Below, one piece after another: positions 35,509 to 44,516 of a stretch of DNA of 48,720 nucleotides. The notes under the pieces are model-generated. The model was given only the letters and a program-made list of their open reading frames with translations. It was not told the DNA's origin and ran no database searches. How positions within the stretch are numbered: position 1 is the first letter of the stretch; every line of letters begins with the position of its first letter. The DNA comes from an uncultured Schlesneria sp. (GTDB taxonomy: Bacteria > Planctomycetota > Planctomycetia > Planctomycetales > Planctomycetaceae). The translations under genes and the position numbers were made by a program. Where the stretch lies: positions 1 to 48,720 of the forward strand of contig CAIULL010000163.1 in assembly GCA_903899985.1 (NCBI GenBank). The letters are read 5' to 3'.

Positions 35509-36040
35509 GCATCGTCCATCGATTTTTCAAGGCGATTGAAGTCGAAGTTTCGCGGCGACCGAATGCTTGAAACAAAAGGCGTACCAACGTTGCGAAAGCA
35601 AGCGTCATCACGGTGGAATAAAAGCCATCGCCCAAAGCGACTGTAAAGGCCGTTTTAAGGTCCAGTTCACGTCCAATAACGATCGAGTCAATCGTCATTG
35701 ACGCCAGTCTCCAGGTGCACGTCCCCACGAAAACAAAACACGCCAGAGACAAAGTCCCGTTCGATCGAGTGTCCTGCCGAACCATCAACAATCCCACTGC
35801 AACAAAAGTCGTCACCACGAGATGAACACCCAGTCGCTCGGCGGCGAGACCATCCACAAACAGCCCGAGAATTCCGGCCCAGATGACGCTGGCAACGTCG
35901 TCATGCATCAAGACACACGCCGCGAGAACGATCCCCGGAAACCACGGCCGATAGGAATGAAATGCAAGATCACCCGAAACACACGATTGCAGCACGAGCG
36001 ACAGGTAAATGAGGCAAGCGGTCACCAGATGGTTCATCAT
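35498..36040 (-). CDS. mreD: Rod shape-determining protein MreD
   Basis: A 180-residue integral membrane protein with five or six hydrophobic spans (for example LVTACLIYLSLVLQ and FPGIVLAACVLM). MreD is the polytopic partner of MreC in the elongasome. The sequence is poorly conserved in general; the call rests on size, topology, the WAGILGLFVDGLAAERLG stretch and position between mreC and mrdA. Its ATG overlaps the mreC stop by one base (TAATG) and its end overlaps mrdA by 11 bases, so the three are translationally coupled. Confidence 0.88.
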   Translation of the reverse strand: MMNHLVTACLIYLSLVLQSCVSGDLAFHSYRPWFPGIVLAACVLMHDDVASVIWAGILGLFVDGLAAERLGVHLVVTTFVAVGLLMVRQDTRSNGTLSLACFVFVGTCTWRLASMTIDSIVIGRELDLKTAFTVALGDGFYSTVMTLAFATLVRLLFQAFGRRETSTSIALKNRWTMLAR

Positions 36041-36978
36041 TATTTCACCGCCAATCGGTCAGGATTGACGGCGGTCCTTAAGACATGAACCCGTGTCAGT
36101 TGACTTGGAACCGCAGCAGGTTTGACGTGCACGGTCCATTCACGATCGTCAATGCCAAGGACTGCGTCGACAACGTGGCCGTAATACAGTGGAGTCGGCA
36201 AGATTCCGTCTCGTTCGGCTGTATAGACCGCGTCGTTGACTCGAACCGATTTCTCCGCAGGAATTCCTTCCAGTTTACAGAGCGAACCACCCTGTCCCTT
36301 CAGAATCCCCTGTGCCTCAAATACGAATCCCGATTTCGTTTCGCGGATCAGTTGTGCCCGACCTCGATAACGTGAATCGGTCACCCGCTGAAACGTACTT
36401 GTCCAACGGCCAACGTGTTCGATCTTTCCAATCACACAGCGGCCAAGCAACATCAAGTCTTCGGTAGAGAGATCGCCATCCTCACCAAAATCAATTAAAG
36501 GCCGCACCGGCTTTCGTGACGACAGGACAAGTTCATTTTCCCGCAAGCCGTTTTTTGAACCTTGATCAAGCAATTTCCCGGATCGCCATTGCTCGGCGAC
36601 CGTTTCACCAAGCACCGCAACTTCAGTCAGGGAGGGAATAATCAACCGCTTTGTCCGAAGCATCGACTCGGATATCTCCTCTTCGCCCTGGTATTGCTCC
36701 GTCAATTGAGCCAGTCGCGTCTGCAGCATCCGGTTCCGCTCTCGCTCGATCGATAGCTCCTCCTCCAGACGTTCGATGACGTCATTGTCGGCGTCCGATA
36801 CCGCTTTTGACGAATCGCCAAGTATCGATGTCGTCGCCTGTTGAAACAGGATCTGACCTGGTCGAATCGCATCCGTGATCGTTCCACGCACGCGCGAAAC
36901 GGTTGCGTCTGGAGCGAAATACAACCCCACGCCCGTCAGTGAAACACAACAGATTGTCAACACAAATCGAGGTGTCAT
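36040..36978 (-). CDS. mreC: Rod shape-determining protein MreC
   Basis: A 312-residue bitopic protein: one N-terminal membrane segment (about 4-22), a coiled coil at about 65-105 (VIERLEEELSIERERNRML), then a beta-rich periplasmic domain. MreC links cytoplasmic MreB to PBP2 and RodA. The visible core pattern is DQGSKNGLRENELVLS followed by GRCVIGKIEHVGRWTSTFQ and the later GRAQLI, EGIPAEKSVRVNDAVYTA and GHVVDAV. Compared with well-known MreCs, the usual glycine-rich D..G...G.. patch is partly changed (DQGSKNGLRENE). It is 133 bases downstream of mreB and overlaps mreD by one base. Confidence 0.9.
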   Translation of the reverse strand: MTPRFVLTICCVSLTGVGLYFAPDATVSRVRGTITDAIRPGQILFQQATTSILGDSSKAVSDADNDVIERLEEELSIERERNRMLQTRLAQLTEQYQGEEEISESMLRTKRLIIPSLTEVAVLGETVAEQWRSGKLLDQGSKNGLRENELVLSSRKPVRPLIDFGEDGDLSTEDLMLLGRCVIGKIEHVGRWTSTFQRVTDSRYRGRAQLIRETKSGFVFEAQGILKGQGGSLCKLEGIPAEKSVRVNDAVYTAERDGILPTPLYYGHVVDAVLGIDDREWTVHVKPAAVPSQLTRVHVLRTAVNPDRLAVK

Positions 36979-37111
36979 GGCCTGAGTGATTTCTCGTTGA
37001 AGAGATTCTTTCTTCGGTCAGGTGGGGTCTTTTGCGCTCTCTTGTCCCACTCGACTTCTGGCTTGATTTCAATCGGATTTCGAAGACTCACCACACCCTG
37101 CGTTCAGTCTT

Positions 37112-38161
37112 CTATAAATTGCGGTTATTCGTTTCGAGACTTTCCTTCCACTGCGACAGGTGCTCAATACAAATTGCCGCTCCGCGAACGACGGCGCGAA
37201 GTGGATCATCTGCCACCCGGACGGGAATTCCGAGTTGTTCTTCAAAGTACAGCGGCAGTCCCGGCAATAATGCACCTCCACCGGAAAGGACCATCCCCGT
37301 ATCAGACAGGTCTGCGACCAGTTCCGGATCACACTGCTCAATCACGCTCTTAACGCAATTAAGAATCGCTTCCAGCGGGCCTCGCACGGCTTCACGAATC
37401 TGTTCACTGGTCACAATTGCCTTTCTAGGAACGCCACTGACGATGTCCAGACCCCGAACTTCGCTTGTCTGCTCTTGATCCTGAGGATACGCACACCCGA
37501 TCCTGATCTTCAGTTGTTCCGCCGTTTGATCGCCGATCCGAAGTGCAAAGTGCTGCTTCATGTAATCGATAATCGCTTGATCGATTTCATCACCCGCGAC
37601 ACGTAGCGACTTACTGGCGACAATCTCAGCCAGACTCAACACCGCCACTTCGGTCGTACCACCTCCAATATCACAAATCATGCTCGCCAGCGGTTCTGAG
37701 ATCGGCAAACCCGCTCCGATACTGGCCGCCTTTGATTCGTTGATCAGATAAACCCTGCCGGCGCCCGCACGTTCAGCACTATTAAAAACAGCCCGCTTTT
37801 CCACGTTGGTGATGCCACCGGGAACGGCGATGACGACGTTCGGTTTAAATCCAGGAGTTGTACGAGCTGCCTTCTGGATAAAATAACGGAGCATCGCCTC
37901 GCACAGTTCAAAATCGGTAATCACCCCGTCCTGTATTGGTCTGACAGCCGTAATCGAATCGGGAGTCCGGCCCAGCATCTGCTTGGCCAGCTTTCCCACA
38001 GCCGTTCCACGTCCGAGAACCTTGCGGCTCCCTTGCTGCAGAGCGACGACAGATGGCTCGTCCAGAACGACGCCCTCGCCTTGAATGGCCACGAGCGTAT
38101 TCGCCGTGCCCAAATCAATGGCCAGGTCAGGACTTAACCAGCGTCTCAGTCGATTCAGCAT
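37112..38161 (-). CDS. mreB: Rod shape-determining protein MreB (bacterial actin)
   Basis: Actin-like ATPase of 349 residues that forms membrane-bound filaments and guides elongation. The phosphate-1 motif DLGTANT is at 16-22, phosphate-2 is CDIGGGTTEVAV, and SGGGALLPGL is the adenosine motif; AVPGGITNVEKRAV and NESKAASIGAGLPI are further family signatures. The N-terminal MLNRLRRWLSPDLAID could be the membrane-binding helix. The ATG at 38161, with aaggcgg 8 bases upstream, matches the family N-terminus; the frame is open to a TTG at 38266 that would add 35 untypical residues. It is the first gene of the mreB-mreC-mreD-mrdA cassette. Confidence 0.96.
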   Translation of the reverse strand: MLNRLRRWLSPDLAIDLGTANTLVAIQGEGVVLDEPSVVALQQGSRKVLGRGTAVGKLAKQMLGRTPDSITAVRPIQDGVITDFELCEAMLRYFIQKAARTTPGFKPNVVIAVPGGITNVEKRAVFNSAERAGAGRVYLINESKAASIGAGLPISEPLASMICDIGGGTTEVAVLSLAEIVASKSLRVAGDEIDQAIIDYMKQHFALRIGDQTAEQLKIRIGCAYPQDQEQTSEVRGLDIVSGVPRKAIVTSEQIREAVRGPLEAILNCVKSVIEQCDPELVADLSDTGMVLSGGGALLPGLPLYFEEQLGIPVRVADDPLRAVVRGAAICIEHLSQWKESLETNNRNL

Positions 38162-38318
38162 CCGTGCATCCGCCTTGTCAATATCAGCCCAACCGGGCGC
38201 AGTCGAAATCCGTTCGCCGCGCCCGCGAGAGTCGGGAATGTATTCGAAAATCGGCAATTTCAGCAAGACGGGTACGTTGTCAAAGGCGTCCCGATCCTTG
38301 TCTGCAATTGACCGGCAA

Positions 38319-39635
38319 TCACGTCAGCTTGGGCAATGGTCCAACGCTGCAGAAATCAGGATTACCAAATCGATCGATCCGATGACCAAATCCATGCGCT
38401 AGCGACATTAAGAACCGATTGTGTGGCACTCGACCAAACTTCAGCGAACGCCCCATCTTGAAGTCCAATCCGTTTCCGACAAGCACAAACGGAATGTTGT
38501 CGAGCGTATGCGAGTTACCCTTACCCAGCTCATTCGTCCAGACGATCAATGTGTTATCGAGTAACGATCCGCTGCCGCCTGGTTCAGGAGTCTCAGCAAG
38601 TCGTTTTGCCAGATAGGCCACTTGTTCGGCATACCATTTGTTGATTTTTGTCAGCTTTTCTTGCGATTTTTCGTCATCATCCGGATTGTGCGATAACTCG
38701 TGATGGCCCTGATCAACCCCCAGAAAACGCATTTTCGCATCGCCTACCGAATTCGTATACTGAAGTGTGGCAATCCGGGTGAAGTCCGACGCAAAGCTGT
38801 TCACCATCAGCTCGATCTGCATCTTGCTCAGGCGGGGCATGTTATCGGCCTCTTCTTTGACACCCGGTTCCAGATCCGGTACAGCGTGCCCGATTCCGTC
38901 CACGGGCCCGGAACTGAGCTCCCGTTCCATCTCGCGGACAAACGTCGTTTGTTCTTCCAGCAGACGACGGTCTTCCGAATTCACGTTCGATGCGAGCGTC
39001 TTTAAATCCCCTTGCAGGTCATCCAGAATGCTTTTCAGATTCTCCTGATCCTTCATCCGACCGTACATTTTGGCAAACATCCGGTACGGATCGTCGATCG
39101 GAGTATTCGGCTTATTGGGTCCGGAATACGACATTCGCGTCCAGGTATCAGCTCGATCAGGAACCATCACGCCGAACTCAAGCGATCCGAATCGAGTCCG
39201 TGTCGCGGGATCAGACTGCAGAAAATTCTTGATCTCCTGATCAATCGAAAGACCGCTGGACCAACCGGCCGGGGTATCAGATCCACCCTGAATATTCCCC
39301 GGAAAGAGTTCAATCCCCGTCAACAGGCAGCCGATTCCGCGCATGTGGCTGTCGCCATCTCCGCGCACCTTGTCACAAACCCCGTGAAGCGTCAGCATCC
39401 GATCCTTAAACGGTTCCAGCGGCGTCAGGCTTTCCTTGAGTGTGAATTCGGACCCTTCTTCGTCAGGCCAGAAGTTGGGCTGCACAACTCCGTTCGGACT
39501 GAAAATGATCACCAGCCGCTGCTTGCGAGCGGTCTGGTTCGCGAACCCGAGACTCGGCAAATTCAGAATAAACGGCAGCGCCGCGGCGCTCAGGCCGAAA
39601 TCGCGCAGAAATTCTCGACGGGATAAATGTGTCAT
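38319..39635 (-). CDS. DUF1552 family protein with a Tat signal
   Basis: A 438-residue protein of the DUF1552 family. The N-terminus has a twin-arginine motif, [10 protein letters not shown] (Arg6, Arg7), then a hydrophobic stretch, so export by the Tat system is likely. The core shows the family patterns [44 protein letters not shown] and, near the end, [19 protein letters not shown] and SLAHGFGH. The family is frequent in planctomycetes next to DUF1592-type cytochromes, and its fold has been compared to sulfatase/phosphatase-like enzymes; no reaction is known to me. Here it follows the DUF1592 gene by 18 bases on the same strand, with aggaaac before its ATG, so the pair is surely co-expressed. 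Confidence 0.93.
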   Translation of the reverse strand: MTHLSRREFLRDFGLSAAALPFILNLPSLGFANQTARKQRLVIIFSPNGVVQPNFWPDEEGSEFTLKESLTPLEPFKDRMLTLHGVCDKVRGDGDSHMRGIGCLLTGIELFPGNIQGGSDTPAGWSSGLSIDQEIKNFLQSDPATRTRFGSLEFGVMVPDRADTWTRMSYSGPNKPNTPIDDPYRMFAKMYGRMKDQENLKSILDDLQGDLKTLASNVNSEDRRLLEEQTTFVREMERELSSGPVDGIGHAVPDLEPGVKEEADNMPRLSKMQIELMVNSFASDFTRIATLQYTNSVGDAKMRFLGVDQGHHELSHNPDDDEKSQEKLTKINKWYAEQVAYLAKRLAETPEPGGSGSLLDNTLIVWTNELGKGNSHTLDNIPFVLVGNGLDFKMGRSLKFGRVPHNRFLMSLAHGFGHRIDRFGNPDFCSVGPLPKLT

Positions 39636-39653
39636 TCTGTTTCCTGCTCTCAG

Positions 39654-42041
39654 CTATGGTTGCGTTGACCCGACAACAGTCTGTGTTTTTTCATCGGCGG
39701 GCGTCAATGCCGAAGCCGCAATGATCTCGACCAGCAATTTACGAATGCTGAAATTCTCGCGGACAAATGCTTCTCGCAGCGATTCCTTCGTCTGCGATCC
39801 ATACGCTCGAATCGGTTGCTTGATCGCCCCGTGAAATAGCTGTTCGACAAACGCTGAATGAGTCTCCGTGCTCTCCGCCAGATATTTCGCCAGATCTCTG
39901 ACACCGTCAAACTGGACCGTTTCACCACTTCGAGTCCGGTAGGCACCGGTGGCAACCACAGGCTTGCCATTCTCGTCTTTCCGGAAACGACCGACCGCAT
40001 CAAAGTGCTCTAACGTAAAACCAAGCGGGTTGATCAACGCATGGCACGACTGGCAGACCTCGGGACTTGTCTGCAACGCCACACGATCCCGCGTGGTCAG
40101 ATCAGGCTGTAACTGCGGAGCCAAAGGTGCGACCGCTTCTGGAGGTGGACGAAGCGTCCTGCCCAGGATACTACGAGCCACAAAAATCCCCCGATGGATC
40201 GGCGAACTGGTCGCCGTATACGCGAATCCCGTCATCAGGTAGGGATGTGACAAAACCCCGGCACGCTCATTCGACTCCAGCGAAACTTTCTGAAACGCGG
40301 CATCCGCAGGCAATTGAGCACCATAAAACCCGGCCAGACGTCCGTTGAGAAACACCGAATCGGAAAGCAGCAATTGCCGAAAATCCGACGTCTCACTCGC
40401 CAGGATTTCGTCAAGAAACAGTTCCAGCGACGTCCGAAGATCGTTCGCCATCTCATGGCTGAAATCTGGGAAACGTTCCGGGTCCTTACTTAAGTCGGGA
40501 ACCCGATCGACCTTTAACCAGCGAAACAAAAACTCACGCAACTTCGAATGAGTTCGACGATCACCCACCATGCGTTGTGCCTGGGCGATGATCTGTTCGC
40601 GAGTCCCCAATTCCCCCTTGGCCGCTTTCTGTAATAACTCTTGGTCAGGCGCCGAATCCCACAGTCCGAACGAAATTCGTGATGCAACGTTGTAAGCATC
40701 GTTGGCATTCGCCTGTTGTGATCCCAACTCGCGATACAGGAACCTCGGAGACTTCAATACCAGCAACATCACCCGATTGGCGGCAATCTCGGGATCGCTG
40801 GCAGACGCGAAATGACGCTCGATATACCGTTGCTTCAGTTCGTCGCTCAGAGGCCGACGAAATGCCAATTCGGCCAATCGTCCGCAAAACGCTTTCAATT
40901 TCTCAGCCCGTTCCGGTGAATCCGGCTTTGAGCCCGAAAGCTGATTGAGATGATTCCCGATATAACCGGCTACTTCAATCGCTGCTTCCGTCGTTGCCTG
41001 ATCCCATTCCTTCGAGATCGTCGTCGCACGCTCCCAGCCAAAACTTCGATCGTCGGGTGGAAACGATGTCGTTACCACACAGGTTTCCGGCGGCTGACTG
41101 GGGCTGAGACATCGAGCCGGTATGACTTCGCCAATAAGATTCGGTCGTTTCCATTCCAGCGAGATCGATGCTTTCGCTGGTGGCTTGTCTTTGGCTTTCT
41201 GATCCTTCACCCCTTGTGAAGCCTTCGAAAACTCCAGACGCAAGGGATAGCTTCGCCCACCCAGCAGGAAAATGGTCCCCCGGTGCTCTGTATCCGTCCC
41301 CGATTTCACATACGCATCCACCAGCGGACGCCTCTGGTCGTTGACCCATAACCGAGTTGCCTGATCGGTGCGCACGAGAAATTCGTACTCGCCCGTATCA
41401 GGCGCGAAAACCGATCCTCGCCATTTAATCGCAAATTCGTACGGTTCGATCTTGGCCCCTTCAGGATGATCCGCATCAGGACTTTTGTCCTGAAAGTCGA
41501 AGGAAACAACCGGATCGACCCGCTCAAACACCCGATCATTCCCACCGAAATTTCGCGACTTGAAGTACTCGGCAACAAGCCCGACCCGATCGTCTGAACC
41601 TCCAGGTCCACGAAAGCGACCGATCAAGTCTGCGACCGCGTTTCGATATTGCCTGACAGTCAAATGAGACAACTCAACGCGAGCAGCCTTGTTTCGAGCC
41701 TGCGCCGTTGGCGAATAGAATGTCTCATGGATGAACTGAGAAACCCTCGCCGCCTCGTCCCCGGTACACGTCCCCGGTTTGTCCTCAGGCATCGACTTAC
41801 TGATGTACTCTGTCAGTTCGCCAATCGAACGGTCACCGACTAACGGATGAGCATAACTGTCGACCTTTCCTTCCCCCTTCGCTCCGTGGCACGATGCGCA
41901 TTTCGCCTGATAAATCATCTCCCCCGTCGGAGCTTCTTCAGCAAAGGCCGTCACACTGAACAACCCGATCACCAGGCTGAAAACGAAACGGCTTCGAAGT
42001 GATGGCGAGGAAACTACGGTGAGCTGTAATCGTGTGTGCAT
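39654..42041 (-). CDS. Cytochrome-c/PA14/DUF1592-family protein
   Basis: A 795-residue exported protein with the domain set common to planctomycetes. A signal peptide (about 16-34) is followed by a class-I cytochrome c domain with CASCH (Cys48, Cys51, His52) and MPEDKPG. Next come a DUF1587-like segment (LTVRQYRNAVADLIG) and a PA14-like carbohydrate-binding domain at about 150-330. The DUF1595/1592/1588/1585 series follows: AELAFRRPLSDEL, RISFGLWDSAPDQELL, RAGVLSHPYLMTGFAYT and FVEQLFHGAIKQPIRAYG. A second heme motif, CQSCH, is at 663-667. The PA14 domain suggests a polysaccharide target and the hemes suggest redox chemistry; the actual reaction is unknown. The DUF1552 gene follows after 18 bases. 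Confidence 0.93.
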   Translation of the reverse strand: MHTRLQLTVVSSPSLRSRFVFSLVIGLFSVTAFAEEAPTGEMIYQAKCASCHGAKGEGKVDSYAHPLVGDRSIGELTEYISKSMPEDKPGTCTGDEAARVSQFIHETFYSPTAQARNKAARVELSHLTVRQYRNAVADLIGRFRGPGGSDDRVGLVAEYFKSRNFGGNDRVFERVDPVVSFDFQDKSPDADHPEGAKIEPYEFAIKWRGSVFAPDTGEYEFLVRTDQATRLWVNDQRRPLVDAYVKSGTDTEHRGTIFLLGGRSYPLRLEFSKASQGVKDQKAKDKPPAKASISLEWKRPNLIGEVIPARCLSPSQPPETCVVTTSFPPDDRSFGWERATTISKEWDQATTEAAIEVAGYIGNHLNQLSGSKPDSPERAEKLKAFCGRLAELAFRRPLSDELKQRYIERHFASASDPEIAANRVMLLVLKSPRFLYRELGSQQANANDAYNVASRISFGLWDSAPDQELLQKAAKGELGTREQIIAQAQRMVGDRRTHSKLREFLFRWLKVDRVPDLSKDPERFPDFSHEMANDLRTSLELFLDEILASETSDFRQLLLSDSVFLNGRLAGFYGAQLPADAAFQKVSLESNERAGVLSHPYLMTGFAYTATSSPIHRGIFVARSILGRTLRPPPEAVAPLAPQLQPDLTTRDRVALQTSPEVCQSCHALINPLGFTLEHFDAVGRFRKDENGKPVVATGAYRTRSGETVQFDGVRDLAKYLAESTETHSAFVEQLFHGAIKQPIRAYGSQTKESLREAFVRENFSIRKLLVEIIAASALTPADEKTQTVVGSTQP

Positions 42042-42614
42042 GGCTCAAATGACCGTCTGCGCATGAACGCATTCTAGGAGTGCAACCGGGCGGGAGATCG
42101 GCATGTCTCTTTCGAGGCTGCGGGACAATCGCGATAGAAGGTCTCGACTCTGCAAATTCACAAAGCAAAATCGGGCTGTAGACTTCTTGTCGTCGGTTCT
42201 CGGGCAACCGGGTAATGCTACCTCATTCACGGGTCAAAATCCACGAGATTCTCTCCCCCTTCTCGAAGTTGAAAAACGCCCGTCGACTGGACCCAGCCCA
42301 CTCGCCAGCCCCCCTTCAGATTCGTAATCGTTGTTGATCGACGATCAGCCACCGTCGATTAAACGTCCTTCCCAACCGTCACTAAGGGAATCGTCTCCCG
42401 CGTCACCTGACGGTAGAACCACAAAACACCCGCCCCTCGCTCAATCCAACCCTGCCCCTTCGTGACGGGTTAAAACGTTCGGGTTGTGCACCACAGCGTC
42501 GAATCCATCTCCGCTATGATGGTTATCCCGCTTTCCAGACTGTGCGGCGTCTACGGGATGATCGAGTCGGTCACCCCGTGGGGCCCGAAAATGGCGAGCG
42601 GTTAACGCACGGGC
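42042..42614. other. Intergenic region upstream of the DUF1592 gene
   Basis: About 570 bases with no supported gene. It should contain the 3' end of the coiled-coil protein transcript and the promoter of the DUF1592-DUF1552 pair. GC-rich hairpin potential is seen near 42570-42590 (accccgtggggcccg), without a U-tract. A 29-codon frame at about 42510-42605 (+) has no ribosome site. Confidence 0.4.
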
Positions 42615-44267
42615 TTACTTGGCTGATTTGCCCTTGGACTTTTCCAGGGAATCGAAATAACTTTTGATGCTTTCATGATAGCCTGGCGGAATCTGTTCGG
42701 TGTTCATCGCTTCCATCGCACCCTGCTTGACCGACTGCATCAACTGCTTGTAATCGCGAACGACTTCACCCTTTTCTGCTTCACCTTTGGTCTGCATCGA
42801 AAGAAGCATTTTACCGGCGACGACGGCCGACTTGGATTGCTCACTCTTGAAGCCTGTCTCCACGGAATCGTCTTCGGCAGCCTCGCCCCCCTTACCAAAC
42901 CCGGGGCCTCCATCAGCGAACTCACCATTCTTTTCTTGAACGTCATCGCTGTCGTTCTCACCCGATCCAGCCATCATCTCAGCGTACATCGCCTCGTAGT
43001 CGGCCAGCGTCTTGCACTTTTCGCATTTGCCACCATCCAGCTTTTCCTGATCGTTGACCTTCTTCGCCTGCTGAATCGTCTTCAGAGCCTCTTCCAGTTC
43101 CTTCATGTCCTTGACCGCCTGCTCGACCTGTTCCAGTTCCTGTTCGCTGAGTTCCAGCGACTGCAGCGCGGCCTGCATCGCCTCCTGTTGCAGATCTTTA
43201 TTCTCGGCCAGATCCATTTGCTGCATGGCTCGTTCGAGTGCCGTGGCCAGTTGTTCGTTGTTCAATTTGTCATGAGCCAGCTTGTCCAGATTCTGCAGCC
43301 GCTCTTTCAACTCCTGCATCAACTCGGCTCGCTTGACCGGGTCTTTCGTCGCTGCAAGTTGCTGCAACTGCTCTTTCAATTCCTTGAGCTCATTCTGGAC
43401 CCCGCCTGCATCCCCGTCCTGAAGCTCTTTCACCCACTTCTGCAGTTTCTCGTCCTGGTTGGCACCGAACTGCTGATCGCTGGACGCAGACGACTTCATC
43501 AGATCTTTCAGCTTCTCACTGCTGATCTGACGCCAAAGCTTGCCGATATCCTTTTGTTCGCTGGATAACATCTTGAGGTTTTCCAGCTTCTGATCCGCTT
43601 TCATTTTGTTGAATGTCAGCTTCAACTCTTCAATCGCCGCATCCGTGGCATTGCTTTCTTCATGCTCTTCGTTCTGACGTTTGACCTCTTCCAGGCGAAG
43701 TTCTGTCGCCTTCTTCCCTTCCGCCAGTCGTTCGTTGCGTTTTTCATTCAGCTTCGCCGCTGCGACTTTTCCAAACGGATCAAACTGAGGAAGAAACAGC
43801 ACCCCCAGCGCGACTAACCCGGGAACCCAGACCGCATGCCAGAACCGCTGCTGCCACGTGAACGGCAAAACCCGATCAACGGTCACTCCGGCCGAGCGGG
43901 CTTCCGCCGACTGAATCACCAGGGGCTGATAAGCCCCCGCCGACGTCTCCAGTAATGACACTGTCAGGTAAAGATCTTTCGCACCCATTGCCCTGTCGAC
44001 CAGTCGAGCCGCGTCGGGAAGCGTGGGACGACGATGCACTAAAAACGCAAGCAGTCCGGCAGCGAGCGGAACAGCGCCAAATGCCAGCCAGGTCTCGGGC
44101 GCTGCCGGCATCGCAAATAAACCTGTGAACCGCGCCGCGAGTAATACCGCGGCGAACAGACTGCAGAATAAAAGAAAGGTCCAGTAAAAGCTGTGACCAA
44201 CGGCAATGAACCGCATCCGCTTCAGGACATTCTTCAACAAGCGCGAGGTCAGTGATGCTTCGGACAT
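42615..44267 (-). CDS. Planctomycete membrane protein with long coiled coil and CxxC motif
   Basis: A 550-residue protein. The N-terminal part has membrane spans at about 25-50, 58-75 and 145-165; the stretch between the last two contains RLVDRAMGAKDLYLTVSLLE, a pattern seen in DUF4175-like proteins. Residues of about 175-430 are a long Gln/Glu/Lys/Leu-rich helix, strongly coiled-coil-like (ELKELKEQLQQLAATKDP). Then come a KCEKCK motif and a Gly/Asp/Glu-rich low-complexity segment, and a C-terminal block (GEVVRDYKQLMQSVKQGAM, PPGYHESIKSYFDSLEK). The start at 44267 has ggaaagg 9 bases upstream; the frame remains open for 25 more codons. Related planctomycete proteins often accompany MoxR/BatA-type genes, but none is adjacent here. 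The function is unknown. Confidence 0.75.
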   Translation of the reverse strand: MSEASLTSRLLKNVLKRMRFIAVGHSFYWTFLLFCSLFAAVLLAARFTGLFAMPAAPETWLAFGAVPLAAGLLAFLVHRRPTLPDAARLVDRAMGAKDLYLTVSLLETSAGAYQPLVIQSAEARSAGVTVDRVLPFTWQQRFWHAVWVPGLVALGVLFLPQFDPFGKVAAAKLNEKRNERLAEGKKATELRLEEVKRQNEEHEESNATDAAIEELKLTFNKMKADQKLENLKMLSSEQKDIGKLWRQISSEKLKDLMKSSASSDQQFGANQDEKLQKWVKELQDGDAGGVQNELKELKEQLQQLAATKDPVKRAELMQELKERLQNLDKLAHDKLNNEQLATALERAMQQMDLAENKDLQQEAMQAALQSLELSEQELEQVEQAVKDMKELEEALKTIQQAKKVNDQEKLDGGKCEKCKTLADYEAMYAEMMAGSGENDSDDVQEKNGEFADGGPGFGKGGEAAEDDSVETGFKSEQSKSAVVAGKMLLSMQTKGEAEKGEVVRDYKQLMQSVKQGAMEAMNTEQIPPGYHESIKSYFDSLEKSKGKSAK

Positions 44268-44392
44268 TTTCGAAACCTTTCCGTAGACGATATGTCTCAA
44301 ATCGGCATGCGGTAGCTTATCCCGAGAGATTTTCTGAATCAAGCGTAATCATTTCGCCACAGTCATTTTGTCAACATTCTTTCTTCCAGTGC

Positions 44393-44422
44393 CACTGCTT
44401 GCCCGTCTTCGGTCAAGCAGTG
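44393..44422. other. Hairpin between the YHS-lipoprotein and coiled-coil genes
   Basis: A perfect 9-base stem, cactgcttg (44393-44401) with caagcagtg (44414-44422), and a 12-base loop. It lies about 95 bases after the YHS-protein stop on the - strand but lacks a T-tract there, so it may be an mRNA 3' structure rather than a full terminator. Confidence 0.4.
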
Positions 44423-44516
44423 CTCTTCGGCCTCAAAAACGACAAGCCGCAGTCTGTCTGATGACACCGAAGCCGTGGCCGTTGAGCCAAATCTCCCTTG
44501 GCCGTAGACCAATCCT

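Noticed and set aside
42675-43568. 297-codon + strand frame rich in Leu, Phe and Gln
   Set aside because: It is the reverse reading of the coiled-coil gene; the composition is explained by complementing Glu/Lys/Gln codons.
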